A stretch of DNA of 64,000 nucleotides from Phytophthora colocasiae (Eukaryota; Oomycota; Peronosporomycetes; Peronosporales; Peronosporaceae), in the NCBI GenBank assembly GCA_018806915.1, contig JAGKQI010000028.1, positions 496,001-560,000 of the forward strand, given 5' to 3'. The notes below the pieces were generated by a model. The model was not told where the DNA came from. It worked only from the letters and a program-made list of their open reading frames with translations, and ran no database searches. The position numbers and the translations under genes were made by a program. Shown here piece by piece: positions 32,629 through 43,292 of the stretch (position 1 is the stretch's first letter; every line of letters starts with the position of its first letter).

Positions 32629-33613
32629 ATGGAGTCATACGAACGCGGGGTAGAGAACTCCCAATGGATGAGGGATCCACTGGGACCTCACATGTCCGTG
32701 ACGCGCACGGACTGTGCCCACCTGTCAGATCCAGAGTGGGAAGCTCTCCAAAGACTTTCACAAGTCATTGGAGAGGCAGCGGTAGCGACGATGCTTCGTA
32801 CGCTATCGCCGACAGAGCAAACACGGTGTTGCTCTGGGGTACATTGTTAAGGAGCAACGAGATGTTGCTGCCTCGGTGGCTTCCCCGAAGCCACGCGTGG
32901 AGTCGTTGAAACTCCACGTGAGTACCTACACGGGGAAGGAGGACGAGACCCTCCTTCGTTGGCTTGTCGAACTTGACACAGCCGTTGCGGCTCGACGTAT
33001 CGTCGATCCGATGTCGAAGGTCGCGTTCGCCATGTCATGTCTTGGCGGACGTGCGAGGAGTTGGGCCTATGGGCGCCGACTCTCGGATCCTACGTGCTTT
33101 GGCACGTACGAGGTGTTCAAAGAGGAGCTCAAGCTTGCGTTTGAGCCCCCGAAGAACGAGTTCAGATCGAGAGCGGAGTTTCTCGATCTGCAGCAGGGCA
33201 AGGATGATGTTCACACCTTTGCCCAGCGTGCTCGATACTTGGTATCGAACATAGTGGCCAACCCGATCGACGAGGCGACCAAGGTTGTCACGTTCATGAA
33301 GGGACTAAGAGATGGTCCCGTCAAAACATATCTCTTCCGAGAGTATCCGAATACTCTCGAAGAGGCGATCAGCCTTGCGATGCAAGAGGAATTTAGCCGG
33401 CGTCAAGCTAAACTCCATGCGAACGCGCCGAAGCCGGCGCGTCCTGTTGCGAAGACGGGAGGTCCGGAACCTATGGACCTCTCGAGTGCTACGACTGCTG
33501 GTCAACAGCAGCGTAAGAACGTCAAGGTTCGATGTTACCTGTGTGGTAACATCGGTCACTATGCACGCAAGTGCACAGCGGGCGGGCGTTCAAAAAACGC
33601 CAAGGACCAGTAG
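32629..33613 (+). pseudogene. gag: Gypsy-1 gag, copy A (frameshifted)
   Basis: The capsid/nucleocapsid polyprotein begins at the ATG at 32629. Small indels relative to copy C cause a stop at about 32850. The main part is open from about 32876 to the TAG at 33611-33613. It ends with a CCHC zinc knuckle (CYLCGNIGHYARKC) for RNA packaging. The final codons overlap pol in a -1 frameshift site. Confidence 0.88.
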
Positions 33614-33633
33614 GCGCGGGGCGTCCTACTGGT
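33592..33633 (+). promoter_or_regulatory. -1 ribosomal frameshift signal between gag and pol, copy A
   Basis: The slippery heptamer A AAA AAC is at 33592-33598 in the gag phase (TCA AAA AAC). A 7-nt spacer is followed by a perfect 9-bp hairpin: ACCAGTAGG at 33606-33614, a 10-nt loop, and CCTACTGGT at 33625-33633. The gag stop TAG lies inside the 5' arm. Slipping by -1 joins gag to the pol frame. Confidence 0.85.
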
Positions 33634-34527
33634 GATGCAGTCTCGCGTGTCGAGCTTGGACACGCGACGATGAGGACTGCTGCCCCCAGCGAGAAGGTTT
33701 CTCGCTGTAAGCTGCAAGATGACAAGCCAAACCTTGTCATCCTGAACGTGATGTCGAAGAGAGTAAACTCTCTTCGTGCCCTAGTGGACTCGGGCGCGTC
33801 GAACAACTTTGTTCGACAGGGAAGTCTTCGAAGACTTGACTTCGAAGAGGCCGACACGCCTCGCAGCGTGTTGGAGGTGCGGTTGGCAACGGGTGCCACC
33901 GTGAGGACTGAGAAGCGCGTAGTCCGTGTGCGCTTCTCTTACAAACGAAGGACGTTTGTAGAAGATCTTATCGTCTTGGATCTAGACGATAAGTTCGACT
34001 TGGTATTAGGCATGCCGTGGCTTGCACGGCATGACCCGGTGATCAACTGGGAGAAGCGTACGCTCGTACGCTTCAACAACACATGCGCGACAGAGAGCGA
34101 TGGCCCTGTCAGTGCTGCACATGCACCGGCCGGTGCATGTGATTCCCCAGTTGAGGCAACAGCGTCCGCTGCTGCCTCCGATCGCCGCCGGAGACCGCCA
34201 GCGACTCAGGGAGTCGTTGGGAGAAAATGTGTGTCGACTCAGAAATCTGAGCCGAAGGGTCGCGGTCACATGAGTGATGGTCAGGTGAATGTGAATCACC
34301 TGACGCATAAACATCTGAATGATGTTTGTCACATGAGTGATGGTCAGGTGAATCGCATTCACCTGAGAGAAGGTAAAATACCGGTATTACCGGTATCCTT
34401 GGAGGTACTTCAAGCCCCCAAGGGTCGCGCCGACGACGTCGCGTCAACTCTGGGAGTTGACGAAATAAATAAAATTCGGGGAACCGAAAGGCGTGCGTCA
34501 GCTCTGGGAGCTGACGCCACTGGCGCG

Positions 34528-34671
34528 TCGCTGCTAGTTCTGGGAACTAGCGATCGTGCATCAACTCCGGGAGCTGATGATGCGTGTACAAGCGAACGTT
34601 CGCTGCTAGTTCCGGGAACTAGCGATCGTGCGTCAGCTCTGGGAGCTGACGATATGTGTACAAGCGAACAC
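34528..34671 (+). repeat. 72-bp tandem repeat of hairpins in the pol linker, copy A
   Basis: Two 72-bp units encode a repeated peptide (SLLV(L/P)GTSDRAS..GADD.CTSE). Each unit holds two palindromes, such as GCTAGTTC/GAACTAGC and TCAGCT/AGCTGA, around a GG-containing loop. Equivalent tracts occur in copies B (about 42160-42420) and C (about 51330-51610) with different unit arrangements. Confidence 0.85.
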
Positions 34672-36457
34672 TCGCTAGCGCAGGAAGCTAGCGAGAGCAC
34701 GTCGACTCCGGGAGTCGACGATGCGGTTGTTTCATCCGCTCCGGGGAGCGGATGGAGGCGCAGCGGTTCAGGGAACCGACTGCGCGGCAGGAGGTGCTGG
34801 CGGTTGCAAACGCCCAGCACCCGAACAACCTGCGTGCTCACGTGCAGCAGCGCTGCACGCGATGAGCGGCACTCAAGCCGGGCTTGATAGTGCGAGTCAG
34901 CGGAAGGAATCTGCTGACGATTGCGATAACGTCCCGTCCAAGGTGCGATGCCTTGGACGTGGAGCACCTGGAGCCGGGCTCCATGGTAGACCTTCGCGGC
35001 GCAAGCTCAGGGAGCTGCGCGAGTCTCAGTCCGGGACTGAGACGGGTGTATCTGCAGTGCAGACACCGAGTGTCGAGACGTTGAACGTCTTGACACGTAC
35101 TGGTACTGGGTTACAGTACCAGAGGATGCGGTTGGAGAATCCGCCGACGAGTGCGTCGGCGTTGACCGCACTTCCAACGATGAGTTGGAAGCGCTTCGCG
35201 CGAGACTTGTACGATGGACGCATCGAACAAATTTGCATTCTCTCGGATATCGAGAGAGTGGACCGCGAGGCCGAAGAGCTGAAGCAGCTCGTCGTCGATG
35301 GGATCACTGAGGGTGATGACTCTCTCAGTGCGAAGACTAAGAAGCAGCGCTTCGAAGAGCAGAGTTGGGACTCGTTGAGGTCGAGTCCCTACTACGAAGT
35401 TCTGCGGGAGTACAAGGATGTACTCCCGGACGAGATTCCTTCGGAGCTTCCGAAGGATAAGGGCGTACAGCACGAAGTACTGTGTTACACGGCAGTGGCC
35501 ACTGCCGCGTGAACAAGTGCAAGCGATCGACGACTTCTTTGAAAGTCGTCGTCTTGCAGGTCAAGTGCGGGAGTCAAAGTCCCCGCACAGTGCCCCAACG
35601 TTCTGTGCTAAGAAACCACAGGGCGGCTGGCGCATCGTTCATGCGTACAACAAGTTGAACGATGCGACGATACCGGCGCAGACACCGATACCGCGAAAAG
35701 ATGTTATCATCGATTCGATGGCCTTGAGCACTATCTTCAGTGCTCTAGATCTGCGTGATGGATTCTATCAAATCCTCATGCGTGAGAGGGACATCCCTCT
35801 CACAGCGGTAAGCACTCCAAGCGGTATGCTTTGGGAGTGGCTCGTCATGCCACAGGGGCTTAAGAACGCCCCTGCGACGTTCAATAGATGCGTGACACAT
35901 CTATTGCGCTCGGTGCGCGACTTCGCACCGAACTACTTCGACGACGTGTTCGTCCACAGCCGGGCTGTGAACGGGAAGACGGACATTGAGATGCACAAGG
36001 TGCATCTCCGGAAGCTGCTAGAGCTTATGAGGAAACATAAGCTCTATGCGAACCTGAAGAAGTGTATCTTCGGGGCGAGCGAGATACCCGTGCTGGGGTG
36101 TCTCGTGGGGAAAGACGGCGTGCGCTCTGACCCAGAGAAGGTCAGAGTGATCAATGAATGGCCCACGCCATCCAATGTGAGGAACTGAGGCAGTTCCTTG
36201 GGCTTGCCACGTACTTGTGCAAGTACGTGGACAACTATGCGGGCAAGATTCGCCCGTTGTCACAGCTTCTTAAGAAAGAAGCTGAGTGGATTTGGACGAC
36301 CGAGTGCGAGGAGGCATTCGGTGCAGTCAAGCAGGGCTTGACTGAAGCGCCGATCTTGGCCGTGGCGGACCAAGATCGTCCATTCCACGTAGTGTGCGAT
36401 GCATCCGACTTTGCAATCGGATGTGCATTGATGCAACACGATCACGAAGGGCGTGAT

Positions 36458-36918
36458 TGTAATGGGTCTACCTAGACCTATTAGATGGCGTACACGTGCG
36501 CTTACGTGTATGAGGAAGCGTGCAATTAGAATAGACTTAATTTAAGTATACTTATTTAAATAAGTATAATTAAATCAAATATAACTAAATTAATACTGCA
36601 AATACCGTAAAAATGAGAACTGTTATTGAATTTGGCATAAGCCAATTATGGACCTCCTAAAACTGTTTGTTATCTATTTCTAAAGGGTCTGCCAACGTGT
36701 GGTTGGCAGAAACTCTGCTCAGTGATTGGTAGAAATCCGTTACTTTCTACCAATAATATGCACAAATGCACACGAACCACCCAATAATGTGGTTCGCCCA
36801 TGTATCCTTTGGTGTGTACAGCACACTAAGGTCTGAGGCCCATTTCCAACCTCTAACAGTTATCCTAACTGTTAGAGTTACAAGTGGTACAACCACTTGT
36901 ACGTGTAACCCCGTTACA
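36458..36918 (-). repeat. 3' LTR of Gypsy-1 copy B
   Basis: A 461-bp LTR in reverse orientation (plus strand TGTAATGGG ... CCGTTACA). Private changes include AAGTATAAT and GTAAAAATG variants relative to the other LTRs. Confidence 0.95.
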
Positions 36919-36930
36919 CCATCCCCCCGT
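36919..36930 (-). other. Polypurine tract of Gypsy-1 copy B
   Basis: On the minus strand this reads ACGGGGGGATGG directly before the 3' LTR. It is the expected plus-strand DNA primer site and confirms the element's orientation. Confidence 0.8.
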
Positions 36931-37019
36931 TAAGATTCGACGTATCGGTCTCGATACGTCAATCAACAGAACTTGACAAGACCGTCAAGTTCCCAAGAGA
37001 AATCCGAGTTCATTTCGCA

Positions 37020-38294
37020 ATGGACTCGCCAACGCCCACGCCTCCGTCCGCTACTGCGGACGCGCAAGCCTCACCTGCTGCCTCTGCAGCAGGAACAACG
37101 ACCTCAGCAGTGCTCACTAGCACTGCTGCTTCCAGCGGTCCGACAGAGAGGCTCTCTGTCACCAAGTACCATGCTCTCCATAAGGAGAAGCATGAGAAGA
37201 AGAAGAAGTCTTCTTCTCTAGCAGAGATTAAGAATCCTGCTGTCCCTCTCAAAGAACTCTTTGGAGAGGACTACGAAGACATCCCCGACTACGACGAGGA
37301 TGTCGAGGAGGGGGAGGTTGATGTCAAGGCTCCCGCTCCCGTGTCTTCGTCCGAAGACACGTCAGACCCACCTGTGGGATCTCGACGACCTCGTGTTGAG
37401 GTCTCGGACGCTTCAAGTTCGAAGCGTCCGCGCAGTGATGATGAAGCGTCCCCCATGTCGAGGGCGCTCACTGCACCGCGCACTGATCCGCCAGTGCGCA
37501 CGCCATGGATGCCTACTGAGGCGGAGATCCATGACCGGTTCGGTGCTAGTTCACCACCGAACCCGATACTGTTGTACTCATGCAACAGTATCAACGACGA
37601 CGACGTCGCCGCTAAGGTTGTCTTTGAGTCTGAGACTCAAAGACGCGACTACTATATCGGGCTCTTCCACGAGCTCCGATACTATGCAGCGAAGAAGACT
37701 TCGCGCAAGAGCAAAGTGCCAGAGTGGCAGGCACTTTGTCAGTCGTGGAACGCCTTTGTTGATAACTTCAACAAAGACCCGAAGGCATATCGCGATCGCG
37801 TTGCTGCGGCTCGCGATCGCTACTACACTTACACTACACGTGGTAAGTGTGAACGCCTCCATGATCAGTCCATGGAAGCGGGGATCCCATGTGCCGTTCC
37901 CTTTGGCACACCCTGTCCGTGTTGCCCATCCTTGGCAACACGCCTTACCGAAAGTGATCTCCTGGGGTACACGGTCGTCCGTGTACCCGATCACATCAAG
38001 GAGCTCCGTGGTCGTATTGTGCCACGCGAAGCTCCGAGTGCTGTGGCTGACCGCAGCACTCCTCGTGCAGGGTTTAACCCTGCAAGTTATGGTGGGCTTC
38101 GTACGCCCTCACCATTTCCGGAACGTCCTCCATCAGGACGTTCCGCGGCTCCCATGTATCTCGATGGGGAGGAAATCCTCTCCAACGAATACGAAAACGA
38201 ACCCCTTGAGAGTTCGTTCTCTTATGAGCCACAATCCGCTCAACAATCCAGCGGATCGCTCCACGCGCGTCGCGCAACGGCGGCGGAGGGGTGA
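37020..38294 (+). CDS. Antisense ORF of Gypsy-1 copy B, unknown function
   Basis: An intact 424-codon ORF on the strand opposite to pol. It begins about 100 bp inside the 3' LTR, and its last 220 bp overlap the end of the pol chromodomain region. The N-terminal 150 residues are Ser/Thr/Pro-rich, then Lys-rich (KHEKKKK) and acidic (DYDEDVEEGEVD), suggesting a nuclear protein. The centre (about 175-310) looks folded: rich in Tyr, Trp and charged residues, with a Cys-rich end (CPCC). The C-terminus is Pro/Ser-rich. A homologous, frameshifted copy sits in the same place in copy A. I recognise no family. Antisense ORFs at this location are known in some plant Gypsy lineages, but no similarity is claimed. 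Confidence 0.6.
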   Translation: MDSPTPTPPSATADAQASPAASAAGTTTSAVLTSTAASSGPTERLSVTKYHALHKEKHEKKKKSSSLAEIKNPAVPLKELFGEDYEDIPDYDEDVEEGEVDVKAPAPVSSSEDTSDPPVGSRRPRVEVSDASSSKRPRSDDEASPMSRALTAPRTDPPVRTPWMPTEAEIHDRFGASSPPNPILLYSCNSINDDDVAAKVVFESETQRRDYYIGLFHELRYYAAKKTSRKSKVPEWQALCQSWNAFVDNFNKDPKAYRDRVAAARDRYYTYTTRGKCERLHDQSMEAGIPCAVPFGTPCPCCPSLATRLTESDLLGYTVVRVPDHIKELRGRIVPREAPSAVADRSTPRAGFNPASYGGLRTPSPFPERPPSGRSAAPMYLDGEEILSNEYENEPLESSFSYEPQSAQQSSGSLHARRATAAEG

Positions 38295-40197
38295 ACACTC
38301 CCTCCGCATGGTCAACGCTATGACCATGACGATCGTGCCCTGCACGATCGAGTTGCTGCGCTGGAGCAGACACAGAGCGCTGAGATAGCTGCTCTGAAGC
38401 AGGAGGTTCGTGTCCTCCGTGTTGAGGTCTGCGAGGCAGCTCAGACTGCCTCGAACCTCTCGTCCGGTCTTGGGACGAGAGTGAACTGATTGATCGACCG
38501 TGTCGACGGTCTCGAGAAGGCCTTCCAGGCCTCTCGCACTCCTCAGTCGGACTACCAACCCTAGGTAGTCCGTGCTGCACGTACGGTTTCAACCGCCCGA
38601 CGTAGAAGGTCGGGTGGAGCCTCATGCTGGACGGTATGTCCAGCCGGTACGCGTTACCATGCCGTTCAAGTACTTTGAACGGCCCATCGAATCTTGGAGC
38701 AAGCTTGCTTGCTCCAAAATCAGGCTTTACTGCATGTCTAGGTAGGTTTTGTGTAGCTAACAAAACTAATGAACCCTTTTCGAATTCATTTGTGTTGCCT
38801 CTACCAACAGTATCAGCGTTCAGCTTCTGTCGATCGACAGAAGCTGCGATAGCATCCTGGACAAACCGTATGACGGCTTGTCTTCGCTGGACAAAGTCTA
38901 GCGCACCCGAGCTGAATCCTTTCAGCTTGTCGCCCTTGTCAGCAGCAGGCCCTGCCTGCTCGCTATCATCTCTCATGTCTGTGCCCGGCACAGACATCGC
39001 GCGCTCGTTCCTGCTCGAACGAGACGTCGCACGCGTCACCGCAGCTGATAGTGTGCTGCTATCAGTTGCATTCTGTGGTTGTTCGGACGCAACCGTAGAT
39101 CCTCCCCCACTTAAGGAGGAAGCTACCCCGCCGAGCATGCTCGGCAATCGTGAATGCCTCATGGCGTTCACGTAGAACGGTGTATGCCCTGTCGAGGCAT
39201 GCACCGAGTTGTTGATGGCAAACTCTGCCATCGGCAAGCACTCGCTCCAATGCGGGAACGAGTGAGCGTAGCTCTTCAACGTGTCACCCAATACACGGTT
39301 GACACGTTCGGTCTGTCCGTCCGTCTGCGGATGATCCGCAGTCGACATTGATAACTGTGAACCAAGAAGTGTAAACACTTCTTGCCAGAACCGCGCTGTG
39401 AAGCGTGGATCACGGTCCGACACAATGTCGAGCGGCATGCCATGGTGTTTGAACACCATGTCAACAAACAGTCGCGCAGTCTGCGCGGCTGTAACAGTAG
39501 CCGGGACGGCAGCAAGATGAACCATCTTGCTGAATCTGTCCACAAAGACAACGATGCCCGTCCTCCGCTTGCTGTCAGGCGGAAGACCGAAGACAAAGTC
39601 CATGGACATGGACTGCCAACACTCCGACGGAGTCGGTAGTGATTGAAGAGGAGCCTGCGAGAACTGCGCAGGCTTCACGCGTTGACAAACCTCGCAAGCA
39701 CGTACGTACTTGCGCACCCACTTGTACTGGTGGTGCCAGTAGAAGTCACGCGTGAGAAGAGTGTATGTCTTCACGACCCGGATGCCCTGCCGTGGGTCAT
39801 CGTGATACTCGAACATGATCCTCAACCGGAGGTCATGATCATTCGGAACGACAATGCGATCCGCATTGTCGTCTACTGCACTGTACAACAGTAGGCCTTC
39901 GTGTACACGATAGCGGTGTACACGAGCTCGAAGATGAGGGGTTAGCTTCCGACGTGCCACGTCGGAAGGTGCTGCGAGGAACTCCAGCAGCCCCTTCGCA
40001 TCTGCATCCCTTGCATACGCGTTCTTCACGTCGTCAATCAACGTTGACGACGGCACACTTGTCCTCACGACGCCAACAGCGTTGGCGTCGACCGTCTCCG
40101 CATAGTCAGGTCGACGCGATAACGCGTCGGCCACTACATTGAGTCTTCCGGGGTTGTACTCCACCCGGAAGTTGTACTCGCGAAGAAGGACAACCAT
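38074..40197 (-). CDS. pol: Gypsy-1 pol C-terminal half, copy B (RNase H end, integrase, chromodomain)
   Basis: An open stretch of 707 codons. It begins in the RNase H tail (VVADALSRRPDY) and continues with the integrase HHCC zinc finger (C..C pair CEVC). The DDE core follows, with Asp in MDFVFGLP, Asp in VSDRDPRFT and Glu in QTDGQTERVNR. The GPF-type linker (LAPRFDGPFKVLERHGNAYRLDIPSSMRLHPTFYVGRLKPY is represented) leads to a C-terminal chromodomain (WIVERIVAHKR...RIRWRGF...TWEP) expected to target insertion to marked chromatin. The 3' end overlaps the antisense ORF. Confidence 0.9.
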   Translation of the reverse strand: MVVLLREYNFRVEYNPGRLNVVADALSRRPDYAETVDANAVGVVRTSVPSSTLIDDVKNAYARDADAKGLLEFLAAPSDVARRKLTPHLRARVHRYRVHEGLLLYSAVDDNADRIVVPNDHDLRLRIMFEYHDDPRQGIRVVKTYTLLTRDFYWHHQYKWVRKYVRACEVCQRVKPAQFSQAPLQSLPTPSECWQSMSMDFVFGLPPDSKRRTGIVVFVDRFSKMVHLAAVPATVTAAQTARLFVDMVFKHHGMPLDIVSDRDPRFTARFWQEVFTLLGSQLSMSTADHPQTDGQTERVNRVLGDTLKSYAHSFPHWSECLPMAEFAINNSVHASTGHTPFYVNAMRHSRLPSMLGGVASSLSGGGSTVASEQPQNATDSSTLSAAVTRATSRSSRNERAMSVPGTDMRDDSEQAGPAADKGDKLKGFSSGALDFVQRRQAVIRFVQDAIAASVDRQKLNADTVGRGNTNEFEKGSLVLLATQNLPRHAVKPDFGASKLAPRFDGPFKVLERHGNAYRLDIPSSMRLHPTFYVGRLKPYVQHGLPRVGSPTEECERPGRPSRDRRHGRSISSLSSQDRTRGSRQSELPRRPQHGGHEPPASEQLSQRSVSAPAQQLDRAGHDRHGHSVDHAEGVFTPPPPLRDARGAIRWIVERIVAHKRTNSQGVRFRIRWRGFPPHRDTWEPRNVLMEDVPEMVRAYEAHHNLQG

Positions 40198-43100
40198 CTC
40201 GCCATACGTTGCGAGATGTGCGGCGACTTAATCGCCGTACGCAATGATGCGTGGTCTGTATAGACCACGAACGGTCTACTCCCAAGCAGATACACTCGGA
40301 ACTTTGCGAGTGCATACCTTCATGGCAAGGGGCTCCTTGTCATGTACGGGATAATTACGCTCAGCTGGCTTCAGCTGACGCGATTGATAATAGACTACAC
40401 GATCACGCCCTTCGTGATCGTGTTGCATCAATGCACATCCGATTGCAAAGTCGGATGCATCGCACACTACGTGGAATGGACGATCTTGGTCCGCCACGGC
40501 CAAGATCGGCGCTTCAGTCAAGCCCTGCTTGACTGCACCGAATGCCTCCTCGCACTCGGTCGTCCAAATCCACTCAGCTTCTTTCTTAAGAAGCTGTGAC
40601 AACGGGCGAATCTTGCCTGCATAGTTGTCCACGTACTTGCACAAGTACGTGGCAAGCCCAAGGAACTGCCTCAGTTCCTCACATTGGATGGCGTGGGCCA
40701 TTCATTGATCACTCTGACCTTCTCTGGGTCAGGGCGCACGCCGTCTTTCCCCACGAGACACCCCAGCACGGGTATCTCGCTCGCCCCGAAGATACACTTC
40801 TTCAGGGAAGTTCGCATAGAGCTTATGATTCCTCATAAGCTCTAGCAGCTTCCGGAGATGCACCTTGTGCATCTCAATGTCCGTCTTCCCGTTCACAGCC
40901 CGGCTGTGGACGAACACGTCGTCGAAGTAGTTCGGTGCGAAGTCGCGCACCGAGCGCAATAGATGTGTCACGCATCTATTGAACGTCGCAGGGGCGTTCT
41001 TAAGCCCCTGTGGCATGACGAGCCACTCCCAAAGCATACCGCTTGGAGTGCTTACCGCTGTGAGGGATGTCCCTCTCACGCATGAGGATTTGATAGAATC
41101 CATCACGCAGATCTAGAGCACTGAAGATAGTGCTCAAGGCCATCGAATCGATGATAACATCTTTTCGCGGTATCGGTGTCTGCGCCGGTATCGTCGCATC
41201 GTTCAACTTGTTGTACGCATGAACGATGCGCCAGCCGCCCTGTGGTTTCTTAGCACAGAACGTTGGGGCACTGTGCGGGGACTTTGACTCCCGCACTTGA
41301 CCTGCAAGACGACGACTTTCAAAGAAGTCGTCGATCGCTTGCACTTGTTCACGCGGCAGTGGCCACTGCCGTGTAACCAGCACGTGCCCGGCACGAGATC
41401 AATCTCGTGCTGTGCCCTTATCCTTCGGAAGCTCCGAAGGAATCTCGTCCGGGAGTACATCCTTGTACTCCCGCAGAACTTCGTAGTAGGGACTCGACCT
41501 CAACGAGTCCCAACTCTGCTCTTCGAAGCGCTGCTTCTTAGTCTTCGCACTGAGAGAGTCATCACCCTCAGTGATCCCATCGACGACGAGCTGCTTCAGC
41601 TCTTCGGCCTCGCGGTCCACTCTCTCGATATCCGAGAGAATGCAAATTTGTTCGATGCGTCCATCGTACAAGTCTCGCGCGAAGCGCTTCCAACTCATCG
41701 TTGGAAGTGCGGTCAACGCCGACGCACTCGTCGGCGGATTCTCCAACCGCATCCTCTGGTACTGTAACCCAGTACCAGTACGTCAAGACGTTCAACGTCT
41801 CGACACTCGGTGTCTGCACTGCAGATACACCCGTCTCAGTCCCGGACTGAGACTCGCGCAGCTCCCTGAGCTTGCGCCGCGAAGGTCTACCATGGAGCCC
41901 GGCTCCAGGTGCTCCACGTCCAAGGCATCGCACCTTGGACGGGACGTTATCGCAATCGTCAGCGGATTCCTTCCGCTGACTCGCACTATCAAGCCCGGCT
42001 TGAGTGCCGCTCATCGCGTGCAGCGCTGCTGCACGTGAGCACGCAGGTTGTTCGGGTGCTGGGCGTTTGCAACCGCCAGCACCTCCTGCCGCGCAGTCGG
42101 TTCCCTGAACCGCTGCGCCTCCATCCGCTCCCGGAGCGGATGAAGCAACCGCATCGTCGACTCCCGGAGTCGACGTGCTCTCGCTAGCTTCCTGCGCTAG
42201 CGAGTGTTCGCTTGTACACGTATCATCCGTTCCCAGAGCGGATGTACGATCGCTAGTTCCCGGAACTAGCAGCGACTGTTCGCCTATACACGTCTCATCA
42301 GCTCCGGGAGCTGATGACCGATCGCTAGTTCCCGGAACTAGCAGCGAAGCGCCAGTGGCGTCAGCTCCCAGAGCTGACGCACGTCTTTCGGTTCCCCGAA
42401 TTTTATTTTCTTCGTCAACTCCCAGAGTTGACGCGACGTCGTCGGCGCGACCCTTGGGGGCTTGAAGTACCTCCAAGGATACCGGTAATACCGGTATTTT
42501 ACCTTCTCTCAGGTGAATGCGATTCACCTGACCATCACTCATGTGACAAACATCATTCAGATGTTTATGCGTCAGGTGATTCACATTCACCTGACCATCA
42601 CTCATGTGACCGCGACCCTTCGGCTCAGATTTCTGAGTCGACACACATTTTCTCCCAACGACTCCCTGAGTCGCTGGCGGTCGCCGGCGGCGATCGGAGG
42701 CAGCGGCGGACGCTGCTTCTTCAACTGGGGATCCACATGCACCGGCCGGTGCATGTGCAGCACTGACAGGGCCATCGCTCTCTGTCGCGCATGTGTTGTT
42801 GAAGCGTACGAGCGTACGCTTCTCCCAGTTGATCACCGGGTCATGCCGTGCAAGCCACGGCATGCCTAATACCAAGTCGAACTTATCGTCTAGATCCAAG
42901 ACGATAAGATCTTCTACAAACGTCCTTCGTTTGTAAGAGAAGCGCACACGGACTACGCGCTTCTCAGTCCTCACGGTGGCACCTGTTGCCAATCGCACTT
43001 CCAACACGCTGCGAGGCGTGTCGGCCTCTTCGAAGTCAAGTCTTCGAAGACTTCCCTGTCGAACAAAGTTGTTCGACGCGCCCGAGTCCACTAGGGCACG

Positions 43101-43292
43101 AAGAGAGTTTACTCTCTTCGACATCACGTTCAGGATGACAAGGTTTGGCTTGTCATCTTGCAGCTTACAGCGAGAAACTTTCTCGCTGGGGGCAGCAGTC
43201 CTCATCGTCGCGTGTCCAAGCTCGACACGCGAGACTGCATCACCAGTAGGACGCCCCGCGCCTACTGGTCCTTGGCGTTTTTTGAACGCCCG
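40198..43292 (-). pseudogene. pol: Gypsy-1 pol N-terminal half, copy B (protease to RNase H)
   Basis: Protease (LVDSGAS) and linker are open from the frameshift site down to about 41800. Frame breaks follow near 41790 (after LNVL), near 41405, at about 41055 (before LTAVSTPSG), near 40810, and at the RT/RNase H junction near 40690. RT catalytic YFDD is present near 40930. RNase H VVCDASDFAIG is readable. Confidence 0.85.
43242..43283 (-). promoter_or_regulatory. -1 ribosomal frameshift signal, copy B
   Basis: Same cassette as in copy A on the minus strand: heptamer A AAA AAC at 43277-43283, 7-nt spacer, and 9-bp stem (arms 43261-43269 and 43242-43250). Confidence 0.8.

Larger units (their letters stand above)
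33592..36457 (+). pseudogene. pol: Gypsy-1 pol N-terminal half, copy A (protease, RT, RNase H start)
   Basis: It enters in the -1 frame from gag. The aspartic protease has the LVDSGAS active site. A long low-complexity linker of palindromic repeats follows. The reverse transcriptase has the YFDD catalytic box near 35935 and a LTAVSTPSGMLWEWLVMPQGL core. The RNase H beginning (VVCDASDFAIGCALMQ) runs into the copy B insertion at 36458. Frame breaks occur near 34745, near 35475 and at about 36175 (SNVRN then stop, where ELRQFLG should follow). The last is shared by all three copies. Confidence 0.88.

Noticed and set aside
34480..34770. CRISPR-like array in the palindromic repeat tract
   Set aside because: Repeats are palindromic coding units inside a retrotransposon polyprotein, with no constant repeat/unique spacer pattern; the host is eukaryotic.
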